A DNA stretch of 32,730 nt from Acidobacteriota bacterium. GTDB taxonomy: Bacteria; Actinomycetota; Acidimicrobiia; Acidimicrobiales; RAAP-2. Below the pieces are notes generated by a model. That model saw only the letters and a list, made by a program, of their open reading frames with translations. It did no database searches and was not told the origin of the DNA. Shown here in pieces: positions 20,050 through 30,023 of this stretch. The stretch's first letter is position 1, and each line of letters opens with the position of its first letter. The DNA lies in assembly GCA_018971185.1 (NCBI GenBank), contig JAGXBH010000020.1, forward strand, positions 1 through 32,730, in the 5' to 3' direction. The translations under genes were made by a program, and so were the position numbers.

Positions 20050-21504
20050 ATGAGCCAGGGGTCGAGAAGCCGCGTCCTGGTCACCGGCGCCACCGGCTAC
20101 GTGGGCGGGCGTCTCGTCCCGCGCCTGATCGAGGAGGGTCACCTCGTGCGCTGCCTGGTGCGCACGCCCGAGAAGTTGGCGGCCTCCGCGTGGCGCGCTG
20201 ACGCCGAGGTCGTCGTGGGCAGCGTCGAGGGACCCCTCGAGGACGCCATGCGCGACGTCGACGTGGCCGTCTACCTGGTCCACGGCATTGGCGAGGGCCG
20301 CGACTGGGCGCAGAAGGAGTCGCGCGACGCCGCGCACTTCCGCCGAGCGGCCGAGGAGGCCCACGTCGGTCGCATCGTCTACCTCGGGGGCATGGGCGCG
20401 GACGACCACACCCTGAGCACCCACCTCTCGAGCCGCCACGACGTCGGGCGGACCCTCGCGGCCGGTTCGGTGCCGGTGACCGAACTGCGCGCCGCGGTCA
20501 TCATCGGCTCGGGCTCCGCCAGTTTCGAGATGCTGCGCTACCTGGTGGAGGTCCTGCCGGTCATGGTGACGCCCAAGTGGGTGTCGACCCGGTCCCAGCC
20601 CATCGCCATCTCCGACGTGCTCGAGTACCTCGTGACGACGATCAACGCGCACCAGCCCTTAGCGGGCGTCTACGAGATCGGCGGGCCCGACGTGGTCAGC
20701 TACGCCGAGATGATGGACCTCTACGCCGAGGAGGCCGGGCTCCCCAAGCGTCGCCTCATCCGGGTGCCCTTCCTGACACCGCGTCTGTCGAGCCACTGGG
20801 TCGGACTCGTGACGCCGGTGCCCGCGTCCCTCGCGCGGCCCCTGGTCGACAGCCTGGTCAACGAGGTCGTGGTACGCGACACCCGTACTCGCGACAAACT
20901 GGGCGCCCCCCGGCGGACGCTGCGCGAGGCCATCCGATTGGCCCTGGGGCGCACCAGCCGCCACGACGTGCCCACCTCGTTCAGCGACGCCGACCTCCAG
21001 CCCTTCCGGGCGTACGCGACCGACCCCGACTGGGCCGGCGGGACCGAGCTCGTCGACGCGCGCGTCGCGCGGACGTCGGCCAGCGCGCACGACGTCTTCG
21101 CGACGCTGTGCGCGATTGGCGGCGAGAAGGGTTGGTACCGCGGCGAATGGCTGTGGCGCCTGCGCGGGCTCTTCGACCAGCTCTGGGGCGGACCGGGTTT
21201 GCGCCGGGGGCGTCGCCACCCCAGTGAGCTGCGCGTCGGGGACTACGTGGACTTCTGGCGCGCCGAGGAGATCGTCGACGATCAGTTGGTTCGCCTGCGC
21301 GCGGAGATGCGCCTCCCCGGCGAGGCCTGGCTCGAGTGGCGCATCACGCCCGAGAACGGCGGTGCGCGGGTGCACCAGCGCGCGCGCTTCAAGCCCCGGG
21401 GACTGCTCGGTCGCCTCTACTGGTACGGCGTGGCCCCCTTTCACGGTCTGGTGTTCCCGGGGATGCTGCGCGGCATCGTCGCCGACGCCCAGCGGCGTGA
21501 GTGA
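20050..21504 (+). CDS. NAD(P)-binding SDR protein fused to a DUF2867 domain
   Basis: A 484-residue two-domain protein. Residues 8-300 form an atypical/extended short-chain dehydrogenase fold of the NmrA-like kind, with VLVTGATGYVGGRLVPRL (9-26), the second strand VRCLVRTPEKL, and GADDHTLSTHLSSRHDVG near the usual active-site region, where no clear YxxxK is seen. From about 335 the sequence (GGTELVDARVARTSASAHDVF, then GWYRGEWLWRLRGLFDQLWGG) matches the DUF2867 region often fused to such proteins. It ends with a C-terminal aromatic stretch YWYGVAPFHGLVFPGML. The reaction is unknown; it may be a sensor or a quinone/lipid reductase. It is probably a separate leaderless transcript, converging on the secreted-protein gene 20 nt away. 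Confidence 0.85.
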   Translation: MSQGSRSRVLVTGATGYVGGRLVPRLIEEGHLVRCLVRTPEKLAASAWRADAEVVVGSVEGPLEDAMRDVDVAVYLVHGIGEGRDWAQKESRDAAHFRRAAEEAHVGRIVYLGGMGADDHTLSTHLSSRHDVGRTLAAGSVPVTELRAAVIIGSGSASFEMLRYLVEVLPVMVTPKWVSTRSQPIAISDVLEYLVTTINAHQPLAGVYEIGGPDVVSYAEMMDLYAEEAGLPKRRLIRVPFLTPRLSSHWVGLVTPVPASLARPLVDSLVNEVVVRDTRTRDKLGAPRRTLREAIRLALGRTSRHDVPTSFSDADLQPFRAYATDPDWAGGTELVDARVARTSASAHDVFATLCAIGGEKGWYRGEWLWRLRGLFDQLWGGPGLRRGRRHPSELRVGDYVDFWRAEEIVDDQLVRLRAEMRLPGEAWLEWRITPENGGARVHQRARFKPRGLLGRLYWYGVAPFHGLVFPGMLRGIVADAQRRE

Positions 21505-21524
21505 CGCCGACCTCGGTGTCGCTG

Positions 21525-22418
21525 TCACCAGGTGCCGGTGCGCACCACGCTGACCTTGAAGGGACTGAGGCGATTCGAGGTAGGCAGCCGGTCCTTCAGC
21601 CAGCCGAGGAAGATCGAGCCCCGCCCCCCGTGGGTGTAGGCGACGACCTGGTCGTTGCGAGTGAGCTCGGTCTGGACCTTGGGGAAGCCGAAACCCGTGG
21701 GCAGGGGCCCGGTGCTCGTCGGACTCGTCTGTCGCACCAGGTGCTCGAGCACGGCGTAGGGGACGCTCGCGCGCGGCTGGTACGTCGAGTTGACCAGCGC
21801 CGACGTGGGTTCGATGGCCACGTGGTAGGTGGGCGCGCCGACCGGGACCATCGAGAGCACCCAGGGGCCCAGGGAACCACGGGCGTTGCAGCCGCTCGAC
21901 ACCCGCGAGTAGAACCCCTGGGAGACGTCGACCGAGGACGTGGCGTAGATCACCAGCGAATGATGCGCCGGCACCGAGCGCCAGTGGGCCGCGACCACCT
22001 TGGCCGCCCACAACGACGACGTGCGCGGGAGCTGCAGCTTCGTGGCCAGCGCGGACTCGATGAAGCTGCGTTGTCCGGCGAACGCCGTGGCGAGCGTGTC
22101 GCTGAAGCTGCGCGCCACGTTGAGCGACATCCGCGGATTGCCCACCGCCACCGCGTGGGCGTTGGTGAAGACCTTCTCGCCCACCAGGTCGACGGCGGTG
22201 ATCTTGAGCGTCCACAGGTTGGTGTAGGACGCGCCGCCCGACGCCGCCTGGTGGGGCGAGCACTCCGCGATGGTGGCCGGCAGGTGCGAGTCGACGAGCG
22301 GCCACGGCGACGAGGCACCGGCGCCCGTCGACGTCGCCAGGACGCCCGCGGTGACCATGGTGCCGACGAACAGAGCCAGCACGGTACCGAGGGGTCGCGA
22401 GGACCCGGGAATGTTCAT
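21525..22418 (-). CDS. Secreted protein of unknown function
   Basis: A 297-residue protein with an N-terminal signal (hydrophobic core at about 10-29, TVLALFVGTMVTAGVLATS) and a probable cleavage after GAGASS near residue 37. The mature part has two cysteines (AECSPHQ and SSGCNARG) that could form a disulfide. It also has repeated WxxK/VV-type strands (WTLKITAVDLVG, WAAKVVAAHWRSVP) and no membrane anchor. The ATG at 22418 has no ribosome binding site but has TAGTTT 6 nt upstream, so a leaderless mRNA of its own is likely even though ilvC ends only 49 nt upstream. I do not recognise the family. No enzyme motif is evident. Confidence 0.78.
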   Translation of the reverse strand: MNIPGSSRPLGTVLALFVGTMVTAGVLATSTGAGASSPWPLVDSHLPATIAECSPHQAASGGASYTNLWTLKITAVDLVGEKVFTNAHAVAVGNPRMSLNVARSFSDTLATAFAGQRSFIESALATKLQLPRTSSLWAAKVVAAHWRSVPAHHSLVIYATSSVDVSQGFYSRVSSGCNARGSLGPWVLSMVPVGAPTYHVAIEPTSALVNSTYQPRASVPYAVLEHLVRQTSPTSTGPLPTGFGFPKVQTELTRNDQVVAYTHGGRGSIFLGWLKDRLPTSNRLSPFKVSVVRTGTW

Positions 22419-22424
22419 GCGAAG

Positions 22425-22430
22425 AAACTA
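22425..22430 (-). promoter_or_regulatory. Leaderless -10 element of the secreted-protein gene
   Basis: TAGTTT on the minus strand ends 6 nt before the ATG at 22418, in the 49-nt gap after ilvC. No -35 box is clear. Confidence 0.5.
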
Positions 22431-22467
22431 ACCCGTCCGGCTCCGTCGGTCCCTCTAGCGCGTCGAC

Positions 22468-24070
<1,603 letters not shown>

Positions 24071-24074
<4 letters not shown>

Positions 24075-25783
24075 TGGGGCTCTCTCTGCAGGGGGTGGAC
24101 CATGATGTCGTCGTTGCTCGCTCCCGCGGCGACCATCGGGAAGACCTTCTCCGAGGAGTCGGTGCGAAAGTCGATCACGACGGGCACGTCGTTGATCGAG
24201 TTGGCCGTGGCGATGGCGGCGTGCATCTCCTCGATGTTCGTGGCCCGCAGGCCGACGCAGCCCATGGCCTCGGCCCACTTGACGTAGTCGGGCAGGTCGG
24301 GCGAGAGGTAGACCTCGGAGTAGCGCTCGTCGTAGAACATCTCCTGCCACTGGCGCACCATCCCCAGGTAGGCGTTGTTGAGGATCGCCACCTTGATCGG
24401 TATGCCCTCGGCGCGGGCGGTGACCAACTCCTGGGCGGTCATCTGGAAGCAACCGTCACCGTCGATGCACCACACCACGCTCTCGGGCCGGCCGGCCTTG
24501 GCGCCGATGGCGGCGGGGACGCCGAATCCCATGGTGCCCGCGCCCCCGGAGTTCACCCAGGTGCCCGGCTCCTCGAACTTCCAGAACTGCGAGGCCCACA
24601 TCTGGTGCTGGCCCACGCCCGAGGCCACGATGGTCCCCGGCGCGGCCGCGCGCGCGATGGACTCGATGACGAACTGGGGACGCAGGGGCGCGCCCTCCAC
24701 CGGCTCGTCGTAGACCAGGGGGTACGTCTCGCGCCAGGCGTCGATCTCCTTCCACCAGACGTCGAGGTCCTGCGGGCGCGCCTGGTGCTCGTCCCACGCC
24801 GAGAGGACGGCGGCGACGTTGGAGCGGATCGACACGTCGGCGCGGCGCACCTTGTTGAACTCGGCCTTGTCGATGTCGACGTGGATGACCTTGGCGTGGG
24901 GGGCGAAGGCGGGGATCTTGCCGGTCACGCGGTCGTCGAAGCGCGCCCCCAGGGAGATGAGGAGGTCGCACTTCTGGATCGCGGTGACCGCGGCGTACAT
25001 CCCGTGCATGCCCGGCATGCCCAGGTGTTGGGGGTGCGAGTCGGGGAAGGCGCCGCGCGCCATCAGCGTGGTGACCACCGGCATCCCCGTGCGCTCGGCG
25101 AAGGCGCGCAGCTGCGCCGCGGCGTGGGACTTGAGCGTGCCCCCGCCCACGTAGAGGACGGGTCGCTCGGCGGCTCGGATCAACTCGACGGCCTGGGCCA
25201 CGCGGTCCTCGTCGAGTTCGACGACGGGGTGGTAACCGGGCAGGTCGAGCTCCTCGATCGAGGAGGGGTACCACCACTCCATCATCGACTGGGTGACGTC
25301 CTTGGGCACGTCCACCAGGACCGGCCCGGGACGACCCGTGGTGGCGATGTGGAACGCCGCCGCCACCGCCCGCGGGATCTCGTGGGCCGACTTGACGAGG
25401 AAGTTGTGCTTGGTGATGCCCATGGTGATGCCGGTGATGTCGCACTCCTGGAAGGCGTCGGTGCCGATCGCCGCCGAGGACACCTGGCCGGTGATGACCA
25501 CCAGGGGCGTCGAGTCCATGTGGGCGTTGCCGATGGGCGTCACGATGTTGGTCGCCCCGGGACCCGAGGTCACCATCGCGACGCCCGGACGACCCGTCGC
25601 GAGGGCGTAGCCCTCGGCCATGTGACCGGCGCCCTGCTCGTGGCGCACCAGCACGTGACGGACGCTCGAATCGATCAGCGGGTCATAGACCGGCAAGATG
25701 GCGCCGCCGGGCAGACCGAAGACGACCTCGACCCCCTCCATCTCCAGACTCTTGATAAGGGCTTGCGCTCCGGTGAGTTGCAC
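24071..25783 (-). CDS. ilvB: Acetolactate synthase large (catalytic) subunit
   Basis: A 570-residue thiamine diphosphate enzyme. It condenses two pyruvates to acetolactate or pyruvate with 2-oxobutyrate, the first common branched-chain step. The N-terminal domain has [15 protein letters not shown] and the catalytic Glu49 in [15 protein letters not shown]. The central domain binds FAD. The C-terminal domain has the thiamine/metal motif beginning GDGCFQM and ending [12 protein letters not shown]. The GTG at 25783 is chosen because AAGGA lies 5 nt upstream. A further-upstream ATG would sit inside the terminator hairpin and add a non-homologous leader. It is the first structural gene after the branched-chain attenuator. 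Confidence 0.97.
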
Positions 25784-25807
25784 AATGTTCCTTCTTGTTA
25801 GATATGG

Positions 25808-25834
25808 AAAAAGGCCTCCCATTTTGGGAGGCCT
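25808..25834 (-). terminator. Intrinsic terminator of the ilvB attenuator
   Basis: In the minus-strand transcript AGGCCTCCC, a 5-nt AAAAT loop and GGGAGGCCT form a 9-bp stem, followed by a run of five U that begins at the last stem base. It lies 25 nt before the ilvB start and must be bypassed for ilvBNC expression. Confidence 0.93.
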
Positions 25835-25866
25835 CCGGTGAACGACAATGCGTGACTACCGGCGCC
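25830..25866 (-). promoter_or_regulatory. Candidate antiterminator of the ilvB attenuator
   Basis: GGCGCCGGT (minus strand, 25858-25866) can pair with ACCGGAGGCC (25830-25839): three pairs, a small internal loop and five pairs. The second segment contains the outer part of the terminator 5' arm, so the two folds exclude each other. A competing small hairpin GGCG-CCAGG-CGCC sits just after the three valine codons. Stalling on those codons would break that hairpin and free the antiterminator; reaching the stop codon would cover it. Folding energies were not computed. Confidence 0.6.
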
Positions 25867-25909
25867 TGGCGCCTACTACTACCTCGAGAATGATGTCGCG
25901 ATACGTCAC
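25856..25909 (-). CDS. ilvL: Ile/Leu/Val leader peptide of ilvBNC (leaderless)
   Basis: A 17-codon frame starting GTG at 25909 encodes MTYRDIILEVVVGARRR. The control codons are ATC ATT CTC and three consecutive GTA. GTA and ATT appear uncommon in the GC-rich genes around, so the run should sense charged tRNA sensitively. An intrinsic terminator and a mutually exclusive antiterminator follow before ilvB. The -10 box TATATT ends 6 nt before the GTG and no ribosome binding site exists, so translation should begin at the first transcribed base. The arrangement is functionally the enterobacterial ilv leader built in leaderless form. The symbol marks analogy, not homology. Confidence 0.85.
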   Translation of the reverse strand: MTYRDIILEVVVGARRR

Positions 25910-25915
25910 GGCTCC

Positions 25916-25944
25916 AATATAGTCACGCGCCGTCGCGCGCACAA
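25916..25944 (-). promoter_or_regulatory. ilvBNC leader promoter
   Basis: TTGTGC (25939-25944), a 17-nt spacer and TATATT (25916-25921) on the minus strand. The predicted start is 25909, the first base of the leader-peptide GTG. Confidence 0.7.
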
Positions 25945-26043
25945 CACGAATCCTGCGTGCACCGTCGGGTGTCGAGGGTGCCCTCGGCACCCGAGCGCTC
26001 GCGCCACGCGGCGCGTCCGCGGTCGCGCTCGATCACGACGGAG

Positions 26044-27846
26044 TCACTGACCCCCGGTGTCGTTCATCCCCGCGCCGCGCAACGCCGGCAGCGCGGTGTC
26101 GCGCATGCGTCGCAGCACCCGATGGGTGACCGGTGCCGCGTCGGGGTGGACCCCACCGTGGGCGTCGGCGGCGGACCGCCAGGTGTCGAGGCGTTCGGCC
26201 ATCGTCGCCGCGTCGCCCAACTCCACGCAGTCGATGCGGTCGCGGTTCACGTCGACGACGATCGTGTCACCGTCGCGCACCAGCGCGATGGGACCTCCGA
26301 GGATCGCCTCGGGGGCGACGTGGCCGATCACCAGTCCGACCGAACCTCCCGAGAACCTCGCGTCGGTCATCAGCGCGATCGTGATGCCGCGCTGTCGGCA
26401 GATGGTGGTGATCTTCGAGGTCGGGTCGAGCATCTCGGGCATGCCCGGGGCGCCGCGGGGGCCCTCGTAGCGGATGACCACCATGTCGTTGTCCGAGAAG
26501 TCGTCGGCGTGCGCGTCCAGGGCCTCGATCAGCGCCCGTTCGCTGTTGAAGACGCGAGCGCGACCGGTGAAGACCCCCTCGACGATGCCGCTCTCGACGC
26601 CCGCCAACTTCAAGATCGCCCCGCCCTGGGGGGCGAGGTTGCCCATCAGCAGTCGTAGCCCCCCGGTGTCCTTGAAGGGCTGAGCGGTGGAGTAGATCAC
26701 GCGGTGGTCCGGCGGCGGTGGCGACAGGCGATCGACCTGCTCCGCCAGGGTCTCGCCGGTGCAGCCGATGGTCCCTCCGTCGAGATGTCCCGCGTCCAGG
26801 AGTGCCTTGACCACGGTGGCCAGTCCCCCCGCCGCGTCCACGTCGACCATCGAGTACGTCCCGAAGGGGCGCATGTTGACGATCACCGGGAGCCGTCGCG
26901 ACAGCTCGTTGAACTCCTCCTGGCTGAGCACGTCGCGCCACAGGTCCAACCCGGCGGCGCGCGCGATCTCCACGCTGTGCAGCATCACGTTGGTCGAGCC
27001 CCCCATGGCGATCGCCACCGTCAGCGCGTTGCGCAGGGACGCGGGGGTCACGATATCGCGGGGCCGGATGCCGCGCGCGGTCATCGTCACGAGCGCGTCC
27101 ACCAGCTGCTCGGGGAACTCGTCGACGCGGCGCCGGTCGTCCGACGTGGGTGCCACCATGTGCAACGGCTCGAGTCCGAGCACGCCGAAGAAGGTCTGCA
27201 TGGTGTTGTACGTGAACATCCCGCCGCAACTGCCCTGGCCGGGACACGCGTGCAGGGTGATCTGCTCGCGGCGCAGCGCGTCGGTGCTCGACGCCGCTTG
27301 GAAGGCGTCGACCAGGTCGAGGGGCGCGCCCGTCGCGGGGTCGTGCCCGGGCTTGATGGAACCGTCGGAGAGGATCACCGCGGGCACGTTGTGCTCCAGG
27401 AGCGCCGCGACGGTGCCCACCGGCGGCTTGTCACAGGCGACCACCGCGACCACGCCCGCCACCTGATTCGCGGCGACGTGCACCGCGACGGCGTCGTTGA
27501 CCAACTCGCGCCCCACCAGGGAGAATCTCATCTGGGAGGTGCCATTGAGCTGACCGTCGGAGACCCCGAGCGTGAAGATGGGAGCGATCAGGCGGACCGC
27601 CAGGTCCTGGTCGGCGATGCGCCGCGACATCGCGTCCTGCACCGCCGCCACCTTCTCCTGGACGCCGAGGTAGCACTGACTGTCGCCCAGGTTCCCGACG
27701 ACCGCCCACACGGGATCATGGATCTTTCGCACGTCCTGGCCCAGGAACCGCGCCGTCCCGACGCGCTGCACGTCGCGCCCCGGGTTGGAGGTACGGATCT
27801 GCTCGAGGGTGACGTCGTGAGCGTGGGTATGCGCATCGTGGGACAT
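26044..27846 (-). CDS. ilvD: Dihydroxyacid dehydratase family enzyme (divergent IlvD)
   Basis: A 600-residue IlvD/Edd family Fe-S dehydratase, likely making 2-oxoisovalerate and 2-oxo-3-methylvalerate. Three cluster cysteines align with known IlvD: Cys58 (DSQCYLG), Cys138 (ACDK) and Cys207 (GQGSCGGMF). The active-site serine region DARFSGGSVG and IRYEGPRGAPGMPEML are conserved. Odd points are CDKPPVG where many IlvD have CDK followed by T/S and PG, FTYNTM for YTANTM, and a histidine-rich N terminus (HDAHTHAH). It may be a subtype or a sugar-acid dehydratase, but its place next to ilvBNC favours IlvD. TAGACT lies 7 nt before the ATG, so it is probably leaderless. It has its own promoter, separate from ilvBNC. 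Confidence 0.85.
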   Translation of the reverse strand: MSHDAHTHAHDVTLEQIRTSNPGRDVQRVGTARFLGQDVRKIHDPVWAVVGNLGDSQCYLGVQEKVAAVQDAMSRRIADQDLAVRLIAPIFTLGVSDGQLNGTSQMRFSLVGRELVNDAVAVHVAANQVAGVVAVVACDKPPVGTVAALLEHNVPAVILSDGSIKPGHDPATGAPLDLVDAFQAASSTDALRREQITLHACPGQGSCGGMFTYNTMQTFFGVLGLEPLHMVAPTSDDRRRVDEFPEQLVDALVTMTARGIRPRDIVTPASLRNALTVAIAMGGSTNVMLHSVEIARAAGLDLWRDVLSQEEFNELSRRLPVIVNMRPFGTYSMVDVDAAGGLATVVKALLDAGHLDGGTIGCTGETLAEQVDRLSPPPPDHRVIYSTAQPFKDTGGLRLLMGNLAPQGGAILKLAGVESGIVEGVFTGRARVFNSERALIEALDAHADDFSDNDMVVIRYEGPRGAPGMPEMLDPTSKITTICRQRGITIALMTDARFSGGSVGLVIGHVAPEAILGGPIALVRDGDTIVVDVNRDRIDCVELGDAATMAERLDTWRSAADAHGGVHPDAAPVTHRVLRRMRDTALPALRGAGMNDTGGQ

Positions 27847-27853
27847 GACCAGA

Positions 27854-27859
27854 AGTCTA
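27854..27859 (-). promoter_or_regulatory. Leaderless -10 element of ilvD
   Basis: TAGACT on the minus strand ends 7 nt before the ATG at 27846, and no Shine-Dalgarno is present. The hexamer is identical to that of the XRE promoter. Confidence 0.5.
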
Positions 27860-27922
27860 GACAGCGTCCTCGCGGGCCCCGGGGTCGTCGTCGCCGCCGA
27901 GGTGCCCCCGCGTCGTTGTCGA

Positions 27923-27928
27923 TAGGAT
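27923..27928 (+). promoter_or_regulatory. Leaderless -10 element of the 2-hydroxyacid dehydrogenase
   Basis: TAGGAT ends 6 nt before the GTG at 27935, with no ribosome binding site. Together with the ilvD element it makes an 88-nt divergent region serving two leaderless genes. Confidence 0.5.
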
Positions 27929-27934
27929 CGCCTC

Positions 27935-28858
27935 GTGCCGTCACGCCTCGTCGTCAGTGTGCCCGACGCCTACCTGGCCGATGCGCTCGCGACCCTCGAT
28001 GAGCCGGTCGAGGTGCTCGAGTGGCGTCTCGACGCCGAGGCGCCGCGGGGATCGATCGACGTCGTCGTGCCCCGCTACATGGCGCCGCTGAGTCAATTCG
28101 AACACCTGCGCGGCGTGCGCACGCGCCTCGTGCAGTTCCAGTCCATCGGTTACGACGGCGTCGAGGCCCTGCTGTCCCCCGGCACGGTCTTCGCCAACGC
28201 GGCCTCGGTGCACGAGGCCTCCACCGCCGAACTCGCCCTCGCCCTCATCCTCGCCGCCCAGCGCGGCATTCCCGATTACGTGCGTGCGGCCCAGGCGGGC
28301 CGGTGGCGCACCGACTTCCGCGAGACGCTGGCCGACCGACGGGTCCTCCTCGTGGGCTACGGCGGCGTCGGTCGCGCCATCGAAGGACGCCTGGCCCCTT
28401 TCGAGGTCCAGGTCACCCGTCTCGGTCGTCGGGCGCGTCGCGAGGGTCCCCACGAGGTCCTCGGTTGGCAGGAGCTGAACGACCAACTGCCCCTCGCCGA
28501 CATCGTCGTCCTCTCCCTACCTCTCAGCGACACGACTCTTCACCTGGTGGACAGCGCCTTCCTCGCCCGACTCCGCGACGGCGCCCTGCTGGTCAACGTC
28601 GGCCGAGGGCCGGTCGTGGTCACCGACGACCTGGTGGCGCAGGCCTCGAGTGGGCGCATCCGAGTCGCGGTGGACGTCGTCGACCCCGAACCCCTCCCCG
28701 AGGGACACCCCCTGTTCGCCCTCGACAACGTGCTGATCTCGCCACACGTCGGTGGCGCGACGAGTGCGATGTACCCGCGGATGGCACGACTCCTGTTGAG
28801 CCAAGTCCAACGACTGCAGCGCGGCGAGGAACCAATCAACGTGGTGCTGCGCACCTAG
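27935..28858 (+). CDS. D-2-hydroxyacid dehydrogenase (possible hydroxypyruvate/glyoxylate reductase)
   Basis: A 307-residue NAD(P)-dependent enzyme. The nucleotide-binding motif is GYGGVG (141-146). Catalytic residues are Arg224 (VNVGRG), Glu252 (VDPEPLPEGHPLF) and His271 (ISPHVGG). The arginine cluster RLGRRARR after the second strand suggests NADPH rather than NADH, which fits reductive use. Because a glycerate kinase gene converges on it 96 nt away, hydroxypyruvate to D-glycerate is a sensible guess; phosphoglycerate or other 2-oxo acids are possible. There is no ACT domain, so it is not a SerA paralogue in regulation. The GTG start is supported by the leaderless -10 spacing. Confidence 0.88.
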   Translation: MPSRLVVSVPDAYLADALATLDEPVEVLEWRLDAEAPRGSIDVVVPRYMAPLSQFEHLRGVRTRLVQFQSIGYDGVEALLSPGTVFANAASVHEASTAELALALILAAQRGIPDYVRAAQAGRWRTDFRETLADRRVLLVGYGGVGRAIEGRLAPFEVQVTRLGRRARREGPHEVLGWQELNDQLPLADIVVLSLPLSDTTLHLVDSAFLARLRDGALLVNVGRGPVVVTDDLVAQASSGRIRVAVDVVDPEPLPEGHPLFALDNVLISPHVGGATSAMYPRMARLLLSQVQRLQRGEEPINVVLRT

Positions 28859-28882
28859 GGCGCCGACCCGGACTACCCACCA

Positions 28883-28908
28883 GGAGGACCGGCCCGGAGG
28901 ACCGACCC
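28883..28908. repeat. 13-bp tandem repeat between convergent genes
   Basis: GGAGGACCGGCCC (28883-28895) is followed directly by GGAGGACCGACCC (28896-28908), with one mismatch. It lies in the 96-nt gap between two convergent genes. There is no hairpin with a U-tract, so a terminator role is not shown. Confidence 0.7.
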
Positions 28909-28954
28909 GGAATCTGGTGAGAGTGACGTGACGACCACGCCGGCCAGTACCGGA

Positions 28955-29980
28955 TCAGCGCCTCACCGTGAACTCACGTACGACCTCGGCCACGGAGGCG
29001 AGGGTCTCGTGTCGGGCGCGGGACTCGCCGAAACGCGTGACGAGGTCCTCGACGTGGATCCAGGGATAGCGGCCGCGCAGCTGGCGCACGGCGTCGGCGT
29101 CGCTGGCGCCGCACACCACCAGCACCCGCTGGTGCGGCGAAGTCAAGGCGCAGACCCCGGCCACCACCTTCCCCTCGAGACTTCCCGCGTCCAGTCGACC
29201 CTCACCCGTGATCACGACGTCCGCCCCGGCGAGTCGTCCGTGCAGGCCACCGAGTCGCGCCACCTCGTCGAAACCACTGACGAGTTCGGCGCCGACGGCG
29301 TAAAGAGCGCCGGCCAGGCCGCCGGCCGCGCCGCTGCGGGGCACCTCGATCACGTCACGGTGGCACTCGCGCGCGTAGCGCGCCGCCACCCGACGAAGTC
29401 GGCGTTCGAGAAGGGGTAGGTCGGCGCGCGCGACGCCCTTCTGCGCGGCGTAACGCGTTGCGCCCAGGAACGTGGCGGTGACGTCGGTCGCGGCGGTGAG
29501 GGCGACGTGGACGCCCGCGTCGCGCCACGCGTCGTAAAAGCCCTCCCCTCCGTCGCTGGTGGCCGAGCCGCCGCAACCCACGACGATCCGCTCCACGCCC
29601 TCGGCCGCGGCGATCAGGGCGTCGGCGACACCCGCGCTCGACGCGTCGAGAGCCTCGCGCGGCGACGGGGCGTCGCGGAACCCTCGTCCCACGATCTCGG
29701 CCACCTCCAGCACCGCCACGCGCACTCCAGCGCCGAGGGCGATCGTCACGGGGGCCTCGTGCTTCTCGCCCCAGGGCCCGCGCACCGGGACCGTGACGGT
29801 CACGCCCTCGAAGGCCGCGCGGAAGCCCTCTCCCCCGTCGGACAGGATCGCCTCGTCACAGACGAAGTGGTCGCCCAAGGTGGCTCGGATCGTGGCGCGC
29901 AACTCCTGGGCGGTGGCCGTCGAACGGAACTTGTCGATGGCCACGAGCACTCGAGTGGGGGCGTCGGGCGTCACCGCCAC
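28955..29980 (-). CDS. glxK: Glycerate kinase (GlxK/GarK type)
   Basis: A 341-residue kinase of the type-1 glycerate kinase family, which phosphorylates D-glycerate (usually to 2-phosphoglycerate). VLVAIDKFRSTATAQEL at the N terminus, ILSDGGEGF, VGCGGSATSDGGEGF, SGAAGGLAGALYAVGAEL and ITGEGRLDAGSLEGKV are family blocks. The length is slightly below the usual 370-380. The GTG at 29980 gives a full N terminus, but another GTG two codons later is equally plausible, since no good ribosome binding site is seen. It follows gatB by 43 nt on the same strand and converges on the 2-hydroxyacid dehydrogenase, hinting at a hydroxypyruvate-glycerate-phosphoglycerate route. Confidence 0.9.
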   Translation of the reverse strand: MAVTPDAPTRVLVAIDKFRSTATAQELRATIRATLGDHFVCDEAILSDGGEGFRAAFEGVTVTVPVRGPWGEKHEAPVTIALGAGVRVAVLEVAEIVGRGFRDAPSPREALDASSAGVADALIAAAEGVERIVVGCGGSATSDGGEGFYDAWRDAGVHVALTAATDVTATFLGATRYAAQKGVARADLPLLERRLRRVAARYARECHRDVIEVPRSGAAGGLAGALYAVGAELVSGFDEVARLGGLHGRLAGADVVITGEGRLDAGSLEGKVVAGVCALTSPHQRVLVVCGASDADAVRQLRGRYPWIHVEDLVTRFGESRARHETLASVAEVVREFTVRR

Positions 29981-30023
29981 CGCCGCGCACCCACTGAGAG
30001 TGACGTGATCACGCGCAACGCGG

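Noticed and set aside
25784..25822. ATG start for ilvB inside the terminator hairpin
   Set aside because: It would add 13 non-homologous residues encoded by the terminator. The GTG at 25783 has its own AAGGA site and matches the family start.
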